DNA from: Brenneria izadpanahii
GTDB taxonomy: Bacteria > Pseudomonadota > Gammaproteobacteria > Enterobacterales > Enterobacteriaceae
Reading direction: 5' to 3'
DNA length: 64,000 bases
Assembly: GCF_017569925.1 (NCBI RefSeq)
Contig: NZ_CP050854.1
Coordinates: 3,286,001-3,350,000 of the forward strand
Notes under the pieces: model-generated
Told to the model about the DNA's origin: nothing
The model's database searches: none
Seen by the model: the letters and a program-made list of their open reading frames with translations, nothing else
Part shown: in pieces, positions 16,839 to 26,462 of the stretch
Layout: the number at the start of each line of letters is the position of its first letter
Numbering within the stretch: position 1 is the first letter of the stretch
Program-made: the position numbers and the translations under genes

Positions 16839-18017
16839 TCAAATGCGCTCCACAATCATCGCTACCCCCTGCCCGCCGCCGACGCAAAGCGTCGCCAGTC
16901 CCAGAGTTTTATCTTGTGCGGCCAATGCATGTAACAGCGTCACCAGGATACGGGCGCCGGACGCGCCGATTGGATGCCCCAACGCAATAGCGCCGCCGTT
17001 AATATTGGTTTTATCCATATCCAGCTTTAATTCATGGCTGACGGCGACAAACTGCGCGGCAAAGGCTTCGTTAGCTTCCACCAGGTCAAGATCGCCGACC
17101 GTTAACCCCGCCCGGCTCAACGCCTGCCGGGTCGCCGGCACCGGACCAATCCCCATCACGGCGGGATCGACGCCGCTGACGGCATAGCTGCGGATACGGG
17201 CCAAAGGCTTAACGCCATACTGTTTCGCCCTCGCTTCGCTCATCACCAACAGCGCGGCGGCGCCGTCGTTAATCCCCGATGCATTGCCCGCCGTTACTGA
17301 ACCGGCGGGATCGAAAGCGGGCGACAGCTTGGCCAGGCTTTCCGCCGAGGCGTCGGCCCGCGGGTGTTCATCAACCGCAAACACCGTATCGCCCTTTTTG
17401 CTTTTCAGCGTGACCGGAATGATTTCCTGCCGAAATGCGCCGCGCTCAATCGCCGCCGCCGCCCGCTGCTGGGAAAGCAATGCCGCTTCATCCTGCTCCC
17501 GGCGGCTGATATGGCAGCGTTTCGCCACGTTTTCCGCCGTGACCCCCATGTGATAACGGTTAATGGCGCAGAACAGACCGTCGTTGACCATGCTGTCCAC
17601 TACCGTTTTATCGCCCATCCGGTATCCCCAGCGCGCCTGATTAAGCAGATAGGGCGCCGCCGACATATTTTCCATGCCGCCCGCCAGCACCACGTCCGCA
17701 TTGCCGGCGGCAACGCTCTGCGCGGCGAGAATCACGCTTTGCAGACCGGAGCCACACACCATATTGATGCTGGTGGCCGGCGTGGTATCCGGCAGACCGG
17801 CCTGCAGCAGCGCCTGACGAGCGGGGTTCTGCCCCAGCCCCGCCTGAAGCACGTTGCCGAAAATCACTTCCGTAACCGCCGATGACTCAAGTCCCGCCCG
17901 GCGAACCGCCTCATCCATTACCAATGCGCCTAGCTGCGGCGCGCTGAAGCTGCTCAGGCTGCCGCCGAATTTGCCGATTGCCGTTCGTACGGCGCTGGCG
18001 ATAACAAGTGATGTCAT
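16839..18017 (-). CDS. atoB: Acetyl-CoA C-acetyltransferase (AtoB-type thiolase)
   Basis: A 392-residue thiolase with the acylated cysteine at 88 (INMVCGSG), the histidine in [15 protein letters not shown] and the second cysteine in LCVGGGQG. Length and sequence fit AtoB/PhaA, which converts acetoacetyl-CoA plus CoA to two acetyl-CoA. ATG 18017 is chosen because GAGG lies 7 nt upstream; a longer frame to 18101 has no support. It lies downstream of the CoA-transferase, permease and SphA-like genes on the same strand and would finish the conversion of acetoacetate to acetyl-CoA. Confidence 0.93.
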   Translation of the reverse strand: MTSLVIASAVRTAIGKFGGSLSSFSAPQLGALVMDEAVRRAGLESSAVTEVIFGNVLQAGLGQNPARQALLQAGLPDTTPATSINMVCGSGLQSVILAAQSVAAGNADVVLAGGMENMSAAPYLLNQARWGYRMGDKTVVDSMVNDGLFCAINRYHMGVTAENVAKRCHISRREQDEAALLSQQRAAAAIERGAFRQEIIPVTLKSKKGDTVFAVDEHPRADASAESLAKLSPAFDPAGSVTAGNASGINDGAAALLVMSEARAKQYGVKPLARIRSYAVSGVDPAVMGIGPVPATRQALSRAGLTVGDLDLVEANEAFAAQFVAVSHELKLDMDKTNINGGAIALGHPIGASGARILVTLLHALAAQDKTLGLATLCVGGGQGVAMIVERI

Positions 18018-18163
18018 AAATGCCTCGTTATAATAAGAGATACGCTTCACACTGAAATTAATTCGGCATCCAGCCGAATTAATTACCGAATGACAAAACA
18101 CACCGCGTTATTTATATTTTCTTGAAATTAAAAATTCGCCGTTGATATTAAATACGCCGCTGC

Positions 18164-19150
18164 TCAGTGAAAATTAATTAACGGCATACTAAATCCGAGG
18201 TGAAGAAACGATACATCGGCGTCATTCTTTGCCCGTAGCGAGAACAACATCCGCGCATTTACCGAGAACGCGCCGAAGTCATAGGCCAATAAAGGCCCAG
18301 CCAGCACATGCTCCATTTTATTTCCTTCACCATAAAACCCCGGCACTGCGGACACCGTTTCCCCATTAATTTTATCGTCGGTAATTTGCCGGGTATAATT
18401 TCCAATTAATCCCAAGGTAAAATTATCGATGCGTCTGGCGGCGGTCATATCCAGATAATACGTCATGCCCGAACGGTAATCGGTTGTCTTATTAGTGGTA
18501 TTCACATCCAGCAAATTATTAATCGTAATATTCCAGCCATCGGCCAGATAGGTTAATGCCAGACTCGGCTCCACCGTCCAGTAATCATTGCCGATGGCGG
18601 TGGAGGATTTCACGTTGCGTCCGGCGGTTGCATCATAGGCGTAGCGGAATTTTCCATTATCGGCATAGAGCGTCAGCCCGGTTCCCAAATAATATCCGCC
18701 GCCCAAGCTCCATGACAGGATAACCGGCGTGATGGCGGTGTTGACCATGCCGCTGCTGCGCACGACGTCACTGCCGTTTTCATCGCTGATCCGGGTCCGC
18801 GACCATTTATACGGCTGCGCAATGGCCGCGGCATAACGCGCGCCCAGCGCTTCCCAGCCCGGCACCCAGGTCAGCGCCGCCACGGAACTGATATTGGACG
18901 CCTTAATGCGCTGCCCGGCCGGCGTTCTGGCCGTTTTGCCCCGTTCGTCTTTCAGCTTTCCGCCTTCAGATGCGACATCCGCCATCAAATACAATCCCGG
19001 CGGCGGCAACGCTCCAGCGGCATTGCCCGTCGTCGCGCCGGGTTGCAGAGGGCTGATGCCCTCCGCGGCAATGGCGTGGCCGCCCATCACGGAGAGATAA
19101 AGCGCCGCCGCGCCCATCACGCGCCGAGACATCGGCTTTATATGAGTCAT
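18164..19150 (-). CDS. SphA / phenol meta-degradation family outer-membrane protein
   Basis: A 328-residue secreted protein with a signal peptide (about 1-28, ending GGHAIAA). Its body is of repeated beta strands and resembles the phenol meta-pathway-associated (MetA) outer-membrane family, whose members are often encoded with aromatic or alicyclic catabolic genes and are thought to aid uptake. Segments such as LPPPGLYLMADV near the mature N-terminus and GLTLYADNGKFRYAYD fit that family. Its start overlaps the end of the MFS gene by 4 nt, so the two are probably translationally coupled parts of an uptake pair. Confidence 0.7.
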   Translation of the reverse strand: MTHIKPMSRRVMGAAALYLSVMGGHAIAAEGISPLQPGATTGNAAGALPPPGLYLMADVASEGGKLKDERGKTARTPAGQRIKASNISSVAALTWVPGWEALGARYAAAIAQPYKWSRTRISDENGSDVVRSSGMVNTAITPVILSWSLGGGYYLGTGLTLYADNGKFRYAYDATAGRNVKSSTAIGNDYWTVEPSLALTYLADGWNITINNLLDVNTTNKTTDYRSGMTYYLDMTAARRIDNFTLGLIGNYTRQITDDKINGETVSAVPGFYGEGNKMEHVLAGPLLAYDFGAFSVNARMLFSLRAKNDADVSFLHLGFSMPLINFH

Positions 19151-20502
19151 TCTCCGCTCCTGGTTTCCTCAACGTTCACGCTGACATCCACCGGCGTCAC
19201 ATCGGTCATCAAAATCAACAGAAACGCGGCGGCGCCGACCCCCACCAGCAGCAGGTAAGCGCCGGTATAACCGCCCAGATACGCCAGACCGAAAGCCAGA
19301 ATGGAAAACGCGAAACAGCGCACCACGGATTGAATCGGATGAACAATGCCGATGGCGCGAACGTAGAGACGACGGGGAAACTTGGTGGCGATCAGCGCGG
19401 TGCTTAAGTTGGTGGCGCCCGGCAGGCTAAAGCCGATCATCAGCAGAGAGATCCACAGCATTACGGCATGATGGGCGAACAGGTTGATCACCACGGCTGC
19501 CATCCACCAGAGGGTATAAACCAGCAGCGCCCGTTTGACCCCAACGCGGTGATTGAGCCAGCCCCAGCCGTACGCGCCCAGCGTGCCGAACAGCGCAGAC
19601 ATGGTCATATAAAAGATGGCGGTGTTTAACTCATAGCCCATCTCCATCAGCCGGGGCACGATCTGGCTGACGACTCCCACCAGCATGATGTAAATAGCGC
19701 CGGTGGAGATCCCCATGAACCAGACATCCCGCATGCCCAGCAATTGCCTGACGCCAAGCGGACAAACATAGCTGTCGTGCTCGCGCACCCGCGCCCCCAG
19801 TTCAGCGGCGGTGAGCGGCTCGTTATCCGGAGCAAGGCCGACATCCTCGGGTTTATTGGCGACGAACAGCAGCACCAGTACGGCCATAATAAACATCATG
19901 ACTGAGATGCCCCAGAAGCCATGAATAACCCCCAGCCAGACGAACAGCGCCGCCAGAGTGGGAACGAAGAAGGCGCTGGAAAACGTCTGCCCCACCGTAC
20001 ACCATCCCAACGCCAGCCCCGCTTTGCGCACGAACCAACTGGTCATGATGGCGGTGCCGCCTACATAGGCGAATCCAGTGCCGAAGAAGCAGACGCCCGC
20101 GAACAACAGCGCGAACCCGGTCAGCGAAGCGCAGTATCCCAGCAGGCCGAAGCATAGCCCGCAGGCCAAAAGACAGAAGACGATGTTGAATTTGGCGCCT
20201 TTCTTTTCACACAGCCAGGCGCATATCGGGCCGGCGGGAATCGAGGCCCAGGACGCCGGCGTCGCCAATGCCAGCAGCGCGCTGTATTCCAAACCGTAGA
20301 TCTGCGATAGCGCGGGCAATATCACGTTCAGGCCGTGAGTCACTGCCCCCGCGGCAATCCAGAACATGAACGCCTGAAAGATGATAATGGTCCAACCGCG
20401 CGCGCCGAAACCGCTGCGATCGGCGACAGAAGATTGCGTATCGTCCTTGATGGAACATGCGGCCATTTTATTTAACGCGATATTATTTTTTTGCCCAGTC
20501 AT
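19147..20502 (-). CDS. MFS transporter (catabolic substrate permease)
   Basis: A 451-residue major-facilitator protein with about 12 hydrophobic segments from residue 38 onward and a polar N-terminal tail of about 35 residues. The central loop KPEDVGLAPDNEP is typical of the MFS branch that imports organic acids. ATG 20502 has GGGAG about 10 nt upstream. It lies between the CoA-transferase genes and the SphA-like outer-membrane gene, making it the likely inner-membrane importer for the substrate of this block. The exact substrate is unknown. Confidence 0.87.
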   Translation of the reverse strand: MTGQKNNIALNKMAACSIKDDTQSSVADRSGFGARGWTIIIFQAFMFWIAAGAVTHGLNVILPALSQIYGLEYSALLALATPASWASIPAGPICAWLCEKKGAKFNIVFCLLACGLCFGLLGYCASLTGFALLFAGVCFFGTGFAYVGGTAIMTSWFVRKAGLALGWCTVGQTFSSAFFVPTLAALFVWLGVIHGFWGISVMMFIMAVLVLLFVANKPEDVGLAPDNEPLTAAELGARVREHDSYVCPLGVRQLLGMRDVWFMGISTGAIYIMLVGVVSQIVPRLMEMGYELNTAIFYMTMSALFGTLGAYGWGWLNHRVGVKRALLVYTLWWMAAVVINLFAHHAVMLWISLLMIGFSLPGATNLSTALIATKFPRRLYVRAIGIVHPIQSVVRCFAFSILAFGLAYLGGYTGAYLLLVGVGAAAFLLILMTDVTPVDVSVNVEETRSGE

Positions 20503-20553
20503 AAAAGAGTGCTCCCACGGCGCGAACGGGGTAATACGGCATCGTCGCCGTTA

Positions 20554-21198
20554 TTAGGCCTGCATAATCGTCAACCGATCGGCGACGATCAGTTGCGGTT
20601 CGACCTGACGTTGAATATCTTCAGGCGTCAATCCTTCCAACAGTTCGACCAGCATCAGCCCGTCGCGCGTGACGTCAATCACGCACTGCTCGGTTACGAT
20701 ATGGTCGACGCAGCCTTCGCCCGTCAGCGGATAACTGCATGATTTAACTATCTTCGGCTCGCCTTTCTTGGTGCATAGCTCCATGGTGATAATCACTTTG
20801 CGGGCGCCGTTGACCAGATCCATCGCGCCGCCCATGCCGAACACCCGGCCGGGCTGCGCCCAGTTGGCCAAATCGCCGTTCTCCGCCACCTGCAACCCGC
20901 CCAGCACCGTCGCCGCCAGTTTGCCGGCGCGCACCAGGGCGAAGGATTCGGCGCTGTCGAACGCGCAGGCGCCGGGCACCGGCTCAAAACGCAACGCGGT
21001 GGCGTTGGAGAAACCTTCCACCGCCAGCAGCCCGTCGACCAGCGGCCCCATGCCCACCAGGCCGTTTTCGGTATGGAACATGACGCCGCGCGGCGCATAG
21101 TCGCTGCATAGGCTGGGAATGCCGATGCCGAGATTGATGACGTCGCCGTCCGCAAAATATTGCGCGGCGCGCTTGGCAATTCTGTCTCGTGCGTTCAT
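20554..21198 (-). CDS. 3-oxoacid CoA-transferase, subunit B (AtoA/ScoB/PcaJ type)
   Basis: This 214-residue beta subunit shows NLGIGIPSL and the catalytic-glutamate motif HTENGLVGMGP; the Glu forms the CoA thioester intermediate. CSYPLTGEGCVDHIVTE lies in the C-terminal part. With subunit A it would move CoA from succinyl- or acetyl-CoA to a keto acid such as acetoacetate. Its start overlaps the subunit A stop by 4 nt, indicating coupled translation and 1:1 production. Confidence 0.92.
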   Translation of the reverse strand: MNARDRIAKRAAQYFADGDVINLGIGIPSLCSDYAPRGVMFHTENGLVGMGPLVDGLLAVEGFSNATALRFEPVPGACAFDSAESFALVRAGKLAATVLGGLQVAENGDLANWAQPGRVFGMGGAMDLVNGARKVIITMELCTKKGEPKIVKSCSYPLTGEGCVDHIVTEQCVIDVTRDGLMLVELLEGLTPEDIQRQVEPQLIVADRLTIMQA

Positions 21199-21860
21199 AA
21201 CCGTTCTCCTTGCAACGTCAGGATCTTGTCCACATAGGCGCCGGGGGTGATGATGCTGTCGACGCCGAGCTCATCCACATCCACCAGCATGTCGGCATCC
21301 ACCAGCGTCAGGCGGGCGGCCTTGGCGACCAGCGGATTGAAGTTGCGCATGGTGCCACGATAGGTCAGATTGCCGAGCGGATCGGCGGTGCGCGCGCGCA
21401 CCAGGCCGATATCCGCCTGTAGCGCCGTTTCCAGCAGATAACGCTCGCCGTCGACCATGACGGACTGCTTGCCTTCTTCCACCATCGTGCCGATGCCGGT
21501 TTTGGTCAGCACCCCGCCCAGCCCCGAACCGCCGCAGCGCATCCGTTCGGCCAGACTGCCCTGCGGCACCAGTTCCAGTTCAATCTTTCCGGCGGCGACC
21601 AGCGCCACCGTTTCGGTGTTGCGCCCGATATGCGACGCAATCAGCTTGTCCACCAGGCCGTGATGGATAAGACGGCCTATCGTGAGATCCGCGTCGCCGG
21701 AGTCGTTGGAAATCAAAGTGAAGTGGCGCGCGCCGCTGTCGATCACGCACTGAATAAGCCGGTTAGGCACGCCGTGGTTGGCGAAACCGCCGCACATTAA
21801 CGTTTGTCCGTCCTGAAACAGGCCGGTAATTTCATCGGTTGAAGCGAATTTTCCCAGCAT
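21195..21860 (-). CDS. 3-oxoacid CoA-transferase, subunit A (AtoD/ScoA/PcaI type)
   Basis: A 221-residue alpha subunit with CGGFANHGVPN (CoA-binding GGF..G region), ISNDSG and GSLAERMRCGGSGLGG. Three consecutive ATG codons occur at 21866, 21863 and 21860. The last is chosen because the GAGGGA ribosome site then has a 6-nt spacing. The start region overlaps the thiolase stop, so the thiolase, subunit A and subunit B genes are tightly coupled. Acceptor preference (acetoacetate, oxoadipate or other) cannot be read from the sequence. Confidence 0.9.
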   Translation of the reverse strand: MLGKFASTDEITGLFQDGQTLMCGGFANHGVPNRLIQCVIDSGARHFTLISNDSGDADLTIGRLIHHGLVDKLIASHIGRNTETVALVAAGKIELELVPQGSLAERMRCGGSGLGGVLTKTGIGTMVEEGKQSVMVDGERYLLETALQADIGLVRARTADPLGNLTYRGTMRNFNPLVAKAARLTLVDADMLVDVDELGVDSIITPGAYVDKILTLQGERL

Positions 21861-21862
21861 CA

Positions 21863-23032
21863 TCATTCCCTCGTCAGCAGGACCGCCACGCCCTGACCGC
21901 CGCCGACGCAAAAGGTGATGACGGCGTTGTTCAGATTACGGCGTTGCATGTCATAAACGGCTTTGGTCGCCAGAATGGCGCCGCTCCCGGCCAGCGGATG
22001 TCCCAGGGCGATCGCCCCGCCGTTCGGGTTAACCCGATGCGGATCCATGCCGATATCGCGGATACAGGCCAGCGACTGGGCGGCAAAGGCTTCGTTCAGC
22101 TCCCACAGGTCGATGTCATTGACCGTCAGGCCGGTCTGTTGCAGCAACTTGGCCGTCGCGGGCACCGGACCCAGCCCCATATAGTTGGGATCGACGCCGG
22201 CGGCGGCATAGCCGCGGAATACCGCCAGAATTTCCCGCCCCTGCGCTTGCGCCAGCGAACGCTCCATCACCACCAGCGCGCCCGCGCCGTCGCTCATCGG
22301 CGAGCTATTGCCGGCGGTGACGACGCCATCGTCGCAAAAGCAGGGACGCAGCGAGGACAACGCCTCCAGCGAGCAATCCGGACGCACGGATTCATCGCGC
22401 TGAATCACGATTTCCCGCCCTTTTCGATCCGGCAGCGAAACCGGCGTCACCTGTCCGTCAAATAGCCCCTTCTGCCAGGCGTCGGCGGCCAACCGATGGC
22501 TGCGCAGCGCAAATTCATCCAATTCGCGGCGGCTCAGTTCATAGCGGCGGGCGATGTTTTCGGCCGTGATGCCCATAGACGGATTGCCCAGCCGATCCGG
22601 CGAGGTATGAATATCCACCCAGCGCGGCGGCTGTACCGAATACGCCGTTTCCGTTTTTTCCATCGACCAGGTGCGCCTGGAATCGCTTTCCACGCCGCCG
22701 ACCACCACGGTTTCGGCGAACCCGGCCATAATCTGAATCGCGCCATAGGCCAGCGCGTTCAGCGACGCGGCGCATTGGCGGTCAAGCGTAATGCCCGGCA
22801 CCGTAATCGGCAGCCCCGCTTCCAGCGCCACCATGCGCCCCATATTGTTGATTTCGTTGTTCATTAAATTGGCAAAGATGACGTCATCAATGCTCTCTGG
22901 CGCGATCCCGGCGCGGCGCACCGCTTCCTTCACCGCCTGCGCGCCCAGCCTATGCGCCGGAACCGGCGCCAATACGCCGCGGCACCTGCCGATCGGCGTG
23001 CGAACCGCCGAGACAATCACTGCTTCTTTCAT
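21863..23032 (-). CDS. Thiolase family acyltransferase (acetyl-CoA acyltransferase / oxoadipyl-CoA thiolase-like)
   Basis: A second thiolase in the block (389 residues), distinct from the AtoB-type copy. The nucleophile is C87 in [25 protein letters not shown] and [11 protein letters not shown] carry the other catalytic residues. Motifs such as QCAAS and HPLAGSG lean towards the FadA/PcaF branch, which cleaves longer or branched 3-ketoacyl-CoAs. Having both types suggests that the pathway makes a 3-ketoacyl-CoA other than acetoacetyl-CoA as well. It starts 33 nt after the BKACE stop. Confidence 0.9.
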   Translation of the reverse strand: MKEAVIVSAVRTPIGRCRGVLAPVPAHRLGAQAVKEAVRRAGIAPESIDDVIFANLMNNEINNMGRMVALEAGLPITVPGITLDRQCAASLNALAYGAIQIMAGFAETVVVGGVESDSRRTWSMEKTETAYSVQPPRWVDIHTSPDRLGNPSMGITAENIARRYELSRRELDEFALRSHRLAADAWQKGLFDGQVTPVSLPDRKGREIVIQRDESVRPDCSLEALSSLRPCFCDDGVVTAGNSSPMSDGAGALVVMERSLAQAQGREILAVFRGYAAAGVDPNYMGLGPVPATAKLLQQTGLTVNDIDLWELNEAFAAQSLACIRDIGMDPHRVNPNGGAIALGHPLAGSGAILATKAVYDMQRRNLNNAVITFCVGGGQGVAVLLTRE

Positions 23033-23065
23033 AATCTTTCCCCGATAAACCGCATAAAGGGATAA

Positions 23066-23905
23066 CTACAGAGGACGGATCCCCAGCATTTTTCTGGCGC
23101 TGGCCGGCGTGGCGACCTGTTTGCCGAACAGGCGAATGGCCCGCGCGGCGCGTTCCACCAACTGTGGATTGGTGGCTTTTACGCCTTTGCTGAAATAGAC
23201 GTTGTCTTCCAGGCCTACCCGCACATGTCCGCCCAGCGCCAGGGTGGCGAACAGAATCGGCAGATGGTGTTTGCCGACGCCAAAGGCCGACCAGGTGGCA
23301 TCGGTTGGAATATGCGAAACCAGATAGTTCAGGTTCTCTACCGTGGCGGGCATCCCCCCCGGCACGCCGAGACAGAATTGATAGTGAAGCGGCGAGCGCA
23401 GTTTGCCCTGCTCGACGAAATAGCCGGCGACGCCCAGCATGCCGCTGTCGAAGATTTCCACTTCCGGCTTGATCGCCCGCTCGGTGAGAATTTCCCCCAG
23501 TTTGCCCAGGAACTGCGGAGAGTTGACGAACACGCCGCCGGGCATCCAGTTAAATGACCCGGCATCCCAGGAGGCCATTTCAATCCCGTCCAGCCGGGAA
23601 ACGTGTTCCATCCGTTGCGCGTCGCTGGCGCGATGATCGCCGGAGGTGGTGCAGTTGATGATCACGTCGCAGTCATGGTAGCCGCGCAGCAGACGCAGGG
23701 TTTCAGCGAACTTATCGCAGTCCATGGTGCCCATGCCCCGATCGTCGCGCATATGAAGATGCACGATGGCGGCGCCCTGCTGCCAGCAGCGGTAAGCATC
23801 TGCGGCGATCTCTTCCGGCGTCAGCGGAATGTGTTCATTGATATCTTTTGGCGTTACCGCGCCGGTCAGCGCGGCGGAAATAATGACGTCGTTGCCTGTG
23901 TTCAT
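23066..23905 (-). CDS. Beta-keto acid cleavage enzyme (BKACE / Kce family)
   Basis: A 279-residue TIM-barrel protein of the former DUF849 family. The zinc ligands are visible as VHLHMRDDRG (H49, H51), with INCTTSGD, VEIFDSGML and FGVGKHHLPI further on. Characterised members condense a beta-keto acid with acetyl-CoA and cleave it to acetoacetate plus a new CoA ester, as in lysine fermentation (3-keto-5-aminohexanoate). From memory, the triacetate acetoacetate-lyase of anaerobic phloroglucinol degradation is also of this type. It lies directly upstream of a thiolase and CoA-transferase that would consume acetoacetate and the CoA ester. The beta-keto acid used here is unknown. Confidence 0.9.
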   Translation of the reverse strand: MNTGNDVIISAALTGAVTPKDINEHIPLTPEEIAADAYRCWQQGAAIVHLHMRDDRGMGTMDCDKFAETLRLLRGYHDCDVIINCTTSGDHRASDAQRMEHVSRLDGIEMASWDAGSFNWMPGGVFVNSPQFLGKLGEILTERAIKPEVEIFDSGMLGVAGYFVEQGKLRSPLHYQFCLGVPGGMPATVENLNYLVSHIPTDATWSAFGVGKHHLPILFATLALGGHVRVGLEDNVYFSKGVKATNPQLVERAARAIRLFGKQVATPASARKMLGIRPL

Positions 23906-24093
23906 GGATTTTCCCCGTTCACAGTTTTTATAATTGTTAAATCAATAGGTTGCCTATACCCATCTGCCACTCTGACGGCGGCGGGCGTTAAGCCGCGCGG
24001 CTATCGGATTGGGCGACCGCACGTGCGATCGCCGCTAACAAAATGGCTATGGCGCTGACGTATACAGCAAAGTCAGTCGAGGCCGTCAGGCGC

Positions 24094-25089
24094 TCACTTG
24101 ATTTCATCTTCCTCCTGCCCGCCGCCGATCCTTGGACGAATAACCTTGCCTTTCTTCTCGGCGGCCTTAACGAGCTCGGCCTCTTCATGGGCCAACATCC
24201 AGTAGTTGGCTTCGTGCGGGGAGTGCTCGGTGGCGGTCACGAACATTTCGGTGGCGAAGGCGTTGCGCAGTTCGTTGGCGATATCCTCCTTCCAGGCTTT
24301 ACGCAGTTGCTGCGTGGTGATGCGGCGGGTGACGCGGGTGCCGGTGCGCATAATCAGTTCGGCGATTTCCCAGGCGCGGTCATAGGCCGCTTCCGCATCG
24401 GGACAAATTTCGTTGACCATGCCGAGGGAGAGCGCCTTACGCGCGGTGATGATTTCGCCGGTCAGTTCAGCGTAGGCATAACGTTTGCGCCCCATCAGCT
24501 CGCGCCAGGCGATTTGAATACCGTCGCCGGGCACCATGTTGGTGCGGAAGTGCATCTCCGTGGTCCATGCGTCTTCGGTACACAGGGTGATATCGCTGAA
24601 CAGCACCAGGTCGGTATGGAAAGCCGCGCCGTTCCATACGCCGATGGTGGGAACCTCAACATCGAAGACCTGGCCTTCAATGTCGTTGGTGCCGTCATAG
24701 TACTGATATTCATACATTTTCCATGCTTCATCCGGCGCTGAAGCGAACTCGGTGGCCGGAAGCCAGTTGCCGTTTTCATCCAGCCGGCCGATGCCTTTCA
24801 TAAAATCCTTACCGGTGCCGCCAAGAATGATGATTTCGTTATCCGGATCTCTTCCGGCCCAGTCGAAGAAATAATGAAGAGCCTGGTGCGCAGGCGCGCC
24901 CCACTGTAGGCTATCGCCATTGGTATGCAGACGCGCTTCAAGAATTCCATTTTTCCGCTTCATGGTGAAACAGTGTTTTAGCTTTTCCGAATATTCTTCG
25001 AAAGGCATATGGGGAATAGTTCCCAATTCCTTATGTGACATTTCTTTGCGTTTATCGTGATCGGACTCGTAATTGGCTTTAATCACCAT
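24094..25089 (-). CDS. Crotonase-superfamily hydrolase resembling 6-oxocamphor hydrolase (beta-diketone C-C hydrolase)
   Basis: This 331-residue protein is longer than usual enoyl-CoA hydratases (about 260), with a 25-residue N-terminal extension and an insertion near residues 98-125. From residue 29 it follows 6-oxocamphor hydrolase: PFEEYSEK, then ILGGTGKDF, NGAAFHTD, MHFRTNMVPGDG and ALSLGMVNEI. The active-site residues recalled for that enzyme (H122, H145, D154, E244) line up with H158, H180, D189 and E281 at a nearly constant offset of 35-37. A retro-Claisen ring opening of a cyclic beta-diketone is therefore more likely than enoyl-CoA hydration, but a normal hydratase remains possible. 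ATG 25089 has GGGAG upstream. It is the first gene of the block, behind a CRP-like site. Confidence 0.75.
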   Translation of the reverse strand: MVIKANYESDHDKRKEMSHKELGTIPHMPFEEYSEKLKHCFTMKRKNGILEARLHTNGDSLQWGAPAHQALHYFFDWAGRDPDNEIIILGGTGKDFMKGIGRLDENGNWLPATEFASAPDEAWKMYEYQYYDGTNDIEGQVFDVEVPTIGVWNGAAFHTDLVLFSDITLCTEDAWTTEMHFRTNMVPGDGIQIAWRELMGRKRYAYAELTGEIITARKALSLGMVNEICPDAEAAYDRAWEIAELIMRTGTRVTRRITTQQLRKAWKEDIANELRNAFATEMFVTATEHSPHEANYWMLAHEEAELVKAAEKKGKVIRPRIGGGQEEDEIK

Positions 25090-25541
25090 GATTTATTTAC
25101 TCCCATATTTCTTTATTGGCATTTATTAGAAGCGACGTCGATTTAAGTGATGTAATTCACATTTTACCTCTGGAGCTTCCAGACAATAAAAACGTAGCAT
25201 CGCCCCTATAACGGGAGAAATTCTTTTTATTTTCGCGCCTATGCATTTTTTACATAACCATTTGCAAATTGGCGCTATTTTTATTTTTTTATCCTTAAAA
25301 AACAAATAGAAGCATGGGGATAAAACAATAATTGATAATATAAAAAACCCTAATCGACGGCGATTAATAATATATTAATGAGACAGAGGTCACATTTAAT
25401 TACCGCACGCCATTATTTCAATTTTTTCGCGGTCAAGTTCTCTCTCAGGGAGCAAAGATGCATGCCGTCAGACAAAATGGCGGAGAGTCCAGAATTGCGG
25501 CTGATTAATAAGATAAGGTAATGAAATAAGCGGGGTAGGTT
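25090..25541. other. AT-rich promoter region of the catabolic block
   Basis: About 450 nt between the crotonase start and the end of the upstream LysR gene, both on the minus strand. It is much richer in A and T than its surroundings, with no plausible gene. Besides the CRP-like site at 25146-25161, a -10-like TAATAA on the minus strand at about 25127-25122 would start transcription near 25115. LysR operators (T-N11-A) are too loose to place by eye. Confidence 0.5.
25146..25161. promoter_or_regulatory. CRP-cAMP site upstream of the crotonase operon
   Basis: AGTGA, six bases, TCACA matches the CRP consensus TGTGA-N6-TCACA at nine of ten positions, with AT-rich flanks. The centre (25153.5) lies about 40 nt upstream of the start predicted from the TAATAA -10 element, the class II activator position. 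This implies catabolite-sensitive expression of the block. Confidence 0.6.
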
Positions 25542-26462
25542 TTATGAGCAATATTCAGGAGAGAGTGTTTTATTATTAAAAAAACATTTAAATTCATTTA
25601 GGAATAGCGGAATACAAGGGTTGGTATTTTTATTGTCCCACACCAATTCCAGATTAAACCAATAATCATTCTCCACTATTTCCAGCAAGACGCTATTCGG
25701 ACCGACTAAGTACCCCCGGTGTTTGGGCATCACTAAAGCGACCTGTTCCCTGAACTCCAGATTAAAACAGCAGGTTTTCAGATTGGGATATTCCTTATCC
25801 AGATTAAAGGCAATGCCGTAGCAATCAAAAAATCGGGTGCTGTATTCTTCGGATAACAGAAACTCGCGCGGATCGACGCGAATAATCGGCCATTTGCTGA
25901 CCTCTCTTAATGATACCTGGGATTTTCCGGCCAGCGGATGATTCTTGTTCACCACCACGCACAGCGAGTCGGTTTGAAACGGCAAAGCGTTAAATTTTTT
26001 ATTTTCCAAGAAGTTAGGGCGAACTAAAAAGCCCAGATCGCAGGTGTGATCTTCCAGAAAAAGCAACGCTTCATCCAACTCGCTATCACGGCATTCCACC
26101 ATGATATCGGGGTGATTTCGTTGGAACTGGGTTAATAGCTCAACCAGCACATGTTGAATGGCTTCGCCCAGATAGGTGATGGTTAACCGGCGGCGGCTTT
26201 TCCCGGTAAACGCGTTGACGATGGACATAGAACTTTCATACTGCTGAATGATTTTGCGCGCCTCTCCGCATAGCAATTTCCCGGTCGACGTCAGTTCCAC
26301 GCGGTGGGTATCACGCCGGAACAATTCAGCGCCGAATTGCTCTTCGAGCGATTTCATATGCCGGCTTAAAACCGGCTGGGTTATATTCATCTTCTGCGCA
26401 GCTCTGCTGAAGTTAAGCAAATCCGACAACAGAATAAATTCGTACAAAAGCTGCATTTTCAT
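25542..26462 (-). CDS. LysR family transcriptional regulator
   Basis: A 306-residue LysR protein with the N-terminal winged helix-turn-helix (FSRAAQKMNITQPVLSRHMKSLEEQFG, residues about 18-45) and a periplasmic-binding-like effector domain from about residue 90. It lies upstream of and codirectional with the crotonase/BKACE block and divergent from a pirin gene, so it probably controls one or both in response to a pathway intermediate. Confidence 0.88.
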   Translation of the reverse strand: MKMQLLYEFILLSDLLNFSRAAQKMNITQPVLSRHMKSLEEQFGAELFRRDTHRVELTSTGKLLCGEARKIIQQYESSMSIVNAFTGKSRRRLTITYLGEAIQHVLVELLTQFQRNHPDIMVECRDSELDEALLFLEDHTCDLGFLVRPNFLENKKFNALPFQTDSLCVVVNKNHPLAGKSQVSLREVSKWPIIRVDPREFLLSEEYSTRFFDCYGIAFNLDKEYPNLKTCCFNLEFREQVALVMPKHRGYLVGPNSVLLEIVENDYWFNLELVWDNKNTNPCIPLFLNEFKCFFNNKTLSPEYCS

